From: Methanobacteriota archaeon
GTDB taxonomy: Archaea; Thermoplasmatota; Poseidoniia; Poseidoniales; Poseidoniaceae
Reading direction: 5' to 3'
Assembly (NCBI GenBank): GCA_018645535.1
Contig: JABGWN010000110.1
Span: forward strand, 1 to 8,619
Length of the DNA stretch: 8,619 bases
Shown here: piece by piece, positions 7,601 to 8,619 of the stretch
How the letters are laid out: the number at the start of each line of letters is the position of its first letter
How positions within the stretch are numbered: position 1 is the first letter of the stretch
Made by a program: the position numbers and the translations under genes
The notes under the pieces: model-generated
Told to the model about the DNA's origin: nothing
Seen by the model: only the letters and a program-made list of their open reading frames with translations
Databases searched by the model: none

Positions 7601-8619
7601 GCTCATAAAAACCTCCCTCAAGGACTTTTGTTGCGGTTGTCCCGTCCCAAATCCATGCTCCACCGTCGGTTCCAATCCACAAATCACTCCCGCTCGCTTC
7701 AACAGAGTAGATATTATCGTTCCCTATTCCAGCGCTTGTGCTGTCTAAAGTCGACAATGATTGGCCTGTGACAATGTCCTTTCGAGCTACGCCAAATCCT
7801 TCAATCCCCATGTTCATAGTTGTGCCAATAACGGCAACCTGGGCGTAATTTAATCGGCTCGAAGAGGTTGAACGCCATGTGTCAAGGAAGGTATCGTTTA
7901 CGAGATCGTAACGCAGCAATCCTTCATCGGTTGCGATGAAACCGACACCACCATAGATGGCGACATCGTAGTTGAGGACAAATGATTCTTGGATTCGAGT
8001 TGGGTTGCTTACGCTCGTAGCATCTGCAGTCGCTGTATACACACCATAGGGTTGAACGAAGAGAAGTTCGCACCCTAACGTTGTGCTGCAGTCTCCGGTT
8101 GAATCGATGTCATAAATTGCAAGTGTGCCTTGAACATTTCCATATTCATTTCCAGCCGCAATGTTCCCTCGGATTGCACCGTCTTCGATCAGATAGATTC
8201 CGTTCGTGTAGGTTGCTGCAAGGATTGTATCTCCTGCAAGTTCGAGGGTGAAAACGTAGTCATTGATGACAATTGGTTCAAGCCAAGCCGATGCACCGAT
8301 GTCAAATCGTTCGACGACTTTTGAGTAAAAACCTGCACCGTATAGAATCCCATTATGCTCAACAACATCGTTGATGTCACTGTCCGAGGGACCTGTGGCA
8401 ATGATAATTTCATCGATGAATGTACTCTGCAGGTCAGCCTCAATGAGCATCAATTCTCCATTCCCGTTGGTAACAACGTGGACATCATTTACAGGAGAAC
8501 GAGAACCAATAGAATCCCATGAGAGCATCTGCAACGATGTGGTTTCAGTCAAGTTAATGTTCGCTAAAGGAATTGAAGAGGAAAAAGCACTACTGCTCAA
8601 ATCATATCGAAGAAGTTCG
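1617..8619 (-). CDS. Giant cell-surface protein: multi-propeller, six FN3-like modules, C-terminal TM anchor and Pro-rich tail (5'-truncated)
   Basis: The frame ends at TGA 1617-1619 and is open to the right edge. A TTG at 8598-8600 could start a 2,327-residue product, but the six codons before it continue a propeller motif (ELLRYDL, compare GLLRYDL inside the protein), so the N-terminus and any signal peptide are outside. Numbering from that TTG: residues 1-1325 hold about 28 beta-propeller repeats of the two-component-regulator-propeller type (for example GLPSN and LWIGTDGGAWIWD). Residues 1326-1466 are a beta-rich linker domain. Residues about 1467-2170 contain six fibronectin-III-like modules. 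Residues 2170-2196 are a Ser/Thr/Asp-rich stalk. Residues 2197-2214 are a TM helix (NLILMGAGFAVLVLLATI). Residues 2215-2327 start basic (RTRGKRTK), become Pro/Gln-rich and end in FLDDLL. About 30 N-glycosylation sequons and 12 near-paired Cys in the ectodomain agree with a surface location. No kinase, protease or hydrolase motif is visible. Adhesion, sensing or polymer binding are all possible; the ligand is unknown. Confidence 0.9.
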   Translation of the reverse strand, partial: ELLRYDLSSSAFSSSIPLANINLTETTSLQMLSWDSIGSRSPVNDVHVVTNGNGELMLIEADLQSTFIDEIIIATGPSDSDINDVVEHNGILYGAGFYSKVVERFDIGASAWLEPIVINDYVFTLELAGDTILAATYTNGIYLIEDGAIRGNIAAGNEYGNVQGTLAIYDIDSTGDCSTTLGCELLFVQPYGVYTATADATSVSNPTRIQESFVLNYDVAIYGGVGFIATDEGLLRYDLVNDTFLDTWRSTSSSRLNYAQVAVIGTTMNMGIEGFGVARKDIVTGQSLSTLDSTSAGIGNDNIYSVEASGSDLWIGTDGGAWIWDGTTATKVLEGGFYERPQVFYDFELDGNSMYAATNLGLCKYGLSGNFISVPTCNAFTTSTGQVTELAINSTTIFAGSNSGVYLIDKTTLAVVDTWTTDQESADAEVVVIDDVAYIGLSGLGVARWDITNEEWLTTWSDTVLGQGNTQITGMISDVANRGLWVAGPQFFKLVNTSTSQVSQTLSINNAHDLTMYGNTMYYHLNDTSDNIFSYDIINSTSNSPLDAGTALGNQTGFIASMEISGDTLVASVLIVRSSIGNFGQVSSIDVGGLVQYDLVNQVWNTTINSSGPIDVVSYFNSSTGHSWVSWGNTGVEVYAPNGTSIGFWDNISAVTEIVEYDGRILFATENGVQRFNETSFQWEATWTSGNGLPSSTGNIIYELWTDGSILAVGISDQNPFVPKYFIAFLELDGTWTSYQTGTTNIARGIPFSMTQCGTNLYAGFWNNNGGLSSFDLTTLTAVSSWGGGSFPTGIENNKVSALACDDDEILYVGYNGKGNFNADLPISRYDTQNGRWLSTISQSAHGITSEVISSDGLYHSDGMLFISTGIFGFAATSTTSFSYLQTNSTFTGQVLDDPLRNAVTSYQYTGGELHLARAGGSTGVNSILKYNASGFNTLIQYASLPSGNIVSMDGVGNTLWVATQGGVLKGEYNTSGGIEWTNGWSTPIGAVTTDTLLDGTDLYITTTGSGLLKLDTNTGSLVTMAGAQHNNQGGIAATVDSSGAEVLIIGLLGSTTTASGVQSFDITSQQFSVSSLLAGLPSNAIRGFTFSSDSLFIATSNGIGQWNFTVNAWENPIIVEDGLPDSFISDVFWASNTLYVASLSGMTQYIPTTGGSITLKQSDGLLGNSVASFGSYTTTTQGTWLIAVHDGALGERPGLSVVNISSSIVVSTHRFDQLPSNTVTSVTADYGGVHIATDTGSLTHYNGLTDQFIAGISRADVPSWPIQDMESDGVHLMVRGASSVSIIEARTSSHALLKSYVVPNPQNVAVGPNGFWAATRDDGLFGWTKAFEAIESGVSRSANPLTVALSNQFFNIGELTHPGTNIELATLEFPLSLDTSLGSLDGNGVRFQYVPLAFGSPVSNASIWAQTTELNYDATFQIRNASVLGEMLQEAIDNGQLRNGIRYVPLTLYSATNGSLEVRLTYDWIRKDTPVIITDVSDRPDDGGSALNLEWSLVPDLDFKSYHVYLNQGPWTGLVTDIDLSNRIADASEALYSRTIATVTTANGVALIDGLDYYALVVVEYQDGRFGTPSPIFGPVVSSNEVPTSPAWIQGQPSLNQIEGDLDLEWAKCNAPDAVETRIYVSTSPITDAIGLPVNLIIPIGDENSTTLSLLAGVPYWFGATCVDSIAQEDALNATIIGPVIPVSGVNDNTAPEPLENVSANDTPEDNGGRITISWDRTEAIDCAFYQIYIVSNVEFATYPTSVGGFPTSSIITDCDQTSAIVSEYNGLPLLDGVEYYLGVVAFDVFLNGQSNDAKIVTGIPEDNLNGEVRSPDRIENVQAFDTPNDAGTSIDVQWTVSQTGDFGFYVVWAADRPLKNVTSLWNAYEMNSESCGCLVFDKQQTNGQNNPIMLSMSTATYTTFDEFGNAKDVVSEIQENIRLYVAVTVHNTVGDAFTSGLMNTDVLPVNNLQDTIAPERIENITLSDRPLDDGTGINLEFELTSASDIFEYHVFAAPFRFTSVGLDSNGPEFPSIVLDREPEFPILITTLTGELPVSPELTVWVAVVPVDFAGNAVTTGLVTASTNSIDEGYSIDGSQLPTIDGISLDWVNEKDILVTWNQSVSKLVIGYQIHISNLNYSNISEATLMNEGVISTTFVITSEVFPVISNDTDWFISVTPFDEVSIKQRVIPVKLDSLVIQDDSTTSDSSFSLDSLLTTQNLILMGAGFAVLVLLATISRTRGKRTKESRVWENQATTWGFDESIELNNLAAPNLDTQQGYTAPAPSLNVPMQQVPSMVPPNPVGVPPMPLPPVQPVNVPPLQVVQPSMPQQIMSSNQASQIDVSFLDDLL
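1620..2012 (-). other. C-terminal TM helix and proline-rich cytoplasmic tail of the giant surface protein
   Basis: This codes for the last 131 residues. An uncharged helix of about 18 residues is followed at once by SRTRGKRTKESR, which fixes the tail inside under the positive-inside rule. The tail then has an acidic/aromatic patch (WGFDESIELNNL), a stretch rich in Pro, Val, Gln and Met (PPNPVGVPPMPLPP), and the terminus IDVSFLDDLL. There is no enzymatic domain. The tail looks disordered with a short, probably amphipathic end, which suits binding to a cytoplasmic partner. The partner is unknown. Confidence 0.75.
2091..4202 (-). repeat. Array of six fibronectin-III-like modules (protein-level repeats)
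   Basis: Module starts, by residue: about 1467 (VIITDVSDRPDDGG), 1581 (SPAWIQGQPSLN, divergent), 1690 (PEPLENVSANDTPEDNGG), 1810 (PDRIENVQAFDTPNDAG), 1953 (PERIENITLSDRPLDDG) and 2076 (PTIDGISLDWVNEKD, divergent). The pattern is an entry strand, an acidic D-x-P-x-D-x-G turn in four of the six, a strand ending in W or F, then D..Y.(I/V)(Y/F) and a late strand of the Y.(A/G)VV type. These are FN3 hallmarks. Copies are diverged in sequence and spacing (about 110-143 residues), so this is an old protein array, not a recent DNA duplication. Confidence 0.75.
4625..8619 (-). repeat. About 28 beta-propeller blade repeats (protein-level repeats)
   Basis: Repeats of roughly 40-55 residues share the plan: connecting loop (GLPSN or similar), a V..(I/V) strand, G..L(W/Y/F)(I/V)(A/G)T strand, x.GV..YD strand, then an outer strand often ending W. 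Clear examples: YGGVGFIATDEGLLRYDL, SGSDLWIGTDGGAWIWD, DGRILFATENGVQRFN, SSDSLFIATSNGIGQWN, SNTLYVASLSGMTQYIP, YGGVHIATDTGSLTHYN. My manual count is about 28 complete repeats plus one cut by the window edge. If blades are seven per propeller this would be four propellers; the division is an inference. Confidence 0.7.

Overview
This window reads as part of a marine, probably planktonic archaeal genome. The best guess is a Thermoplasmatota lineage such as Marine Group II/III (Poseidoniales-like). That placement is an inference. It rests on very large secreted proteins built from beta-propeller, fibronectin-III-like and PKD domains, a C-terminal membrane anchor with a short proline-rich cytoplasmic tail, a TATA-like promoter without a Shine-Dalgarno site, and a neighbouring fatty-acid/butanoate-type dehydrogenase. 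No rRNA, tRNA or informational gene is present to confirm it.

Layout: (1) positions 1-441, plus strand, hold the C-terminal half of a stand-alone 3-hydroxyacyl-CoA (3-hydroxybutyryl-CoA) dehydrogenase whose start lies left of the window. (2) After a 14-bp convergent gap, positions 456-1250 on the minus strand encode a 264-residue membrane-anchored PKD-domain protein. (3) Positions 1251-1616 form an intergenic stretch. It holds a promoter-like region for the PKD gene with a perfect 14-bp palindrome, a second inverted repeat, and a 69-codon protein-like open frame with no ATG that looks like the tail of a lost gene. (4) Positions 1617 to the right edge, minus strand, are one giant gene of more than 2,333 codons, open through the window edge, so its N-terminus is missing.

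The giant protein has about 28 beta-propeller-type repeats (possibly four seven-bladed propellers), a beta-rich linker domain, six fibronectin-III-like modules, one transmembrane helix and a 113-residue Pro/Gln-rich cytoplasmic tail ending in an acidic-dileucine motif. The two minus-strand proteins both look extracytoplasmic and membrane-anchored, so this is a cell-surface locus placed tail-to-tail with a housekeeping catabolic gene. No substrate, ligand or partner can be read from the sequence for either surface protein. I see no CRISPR array, transposase, tRNA or replication origin.
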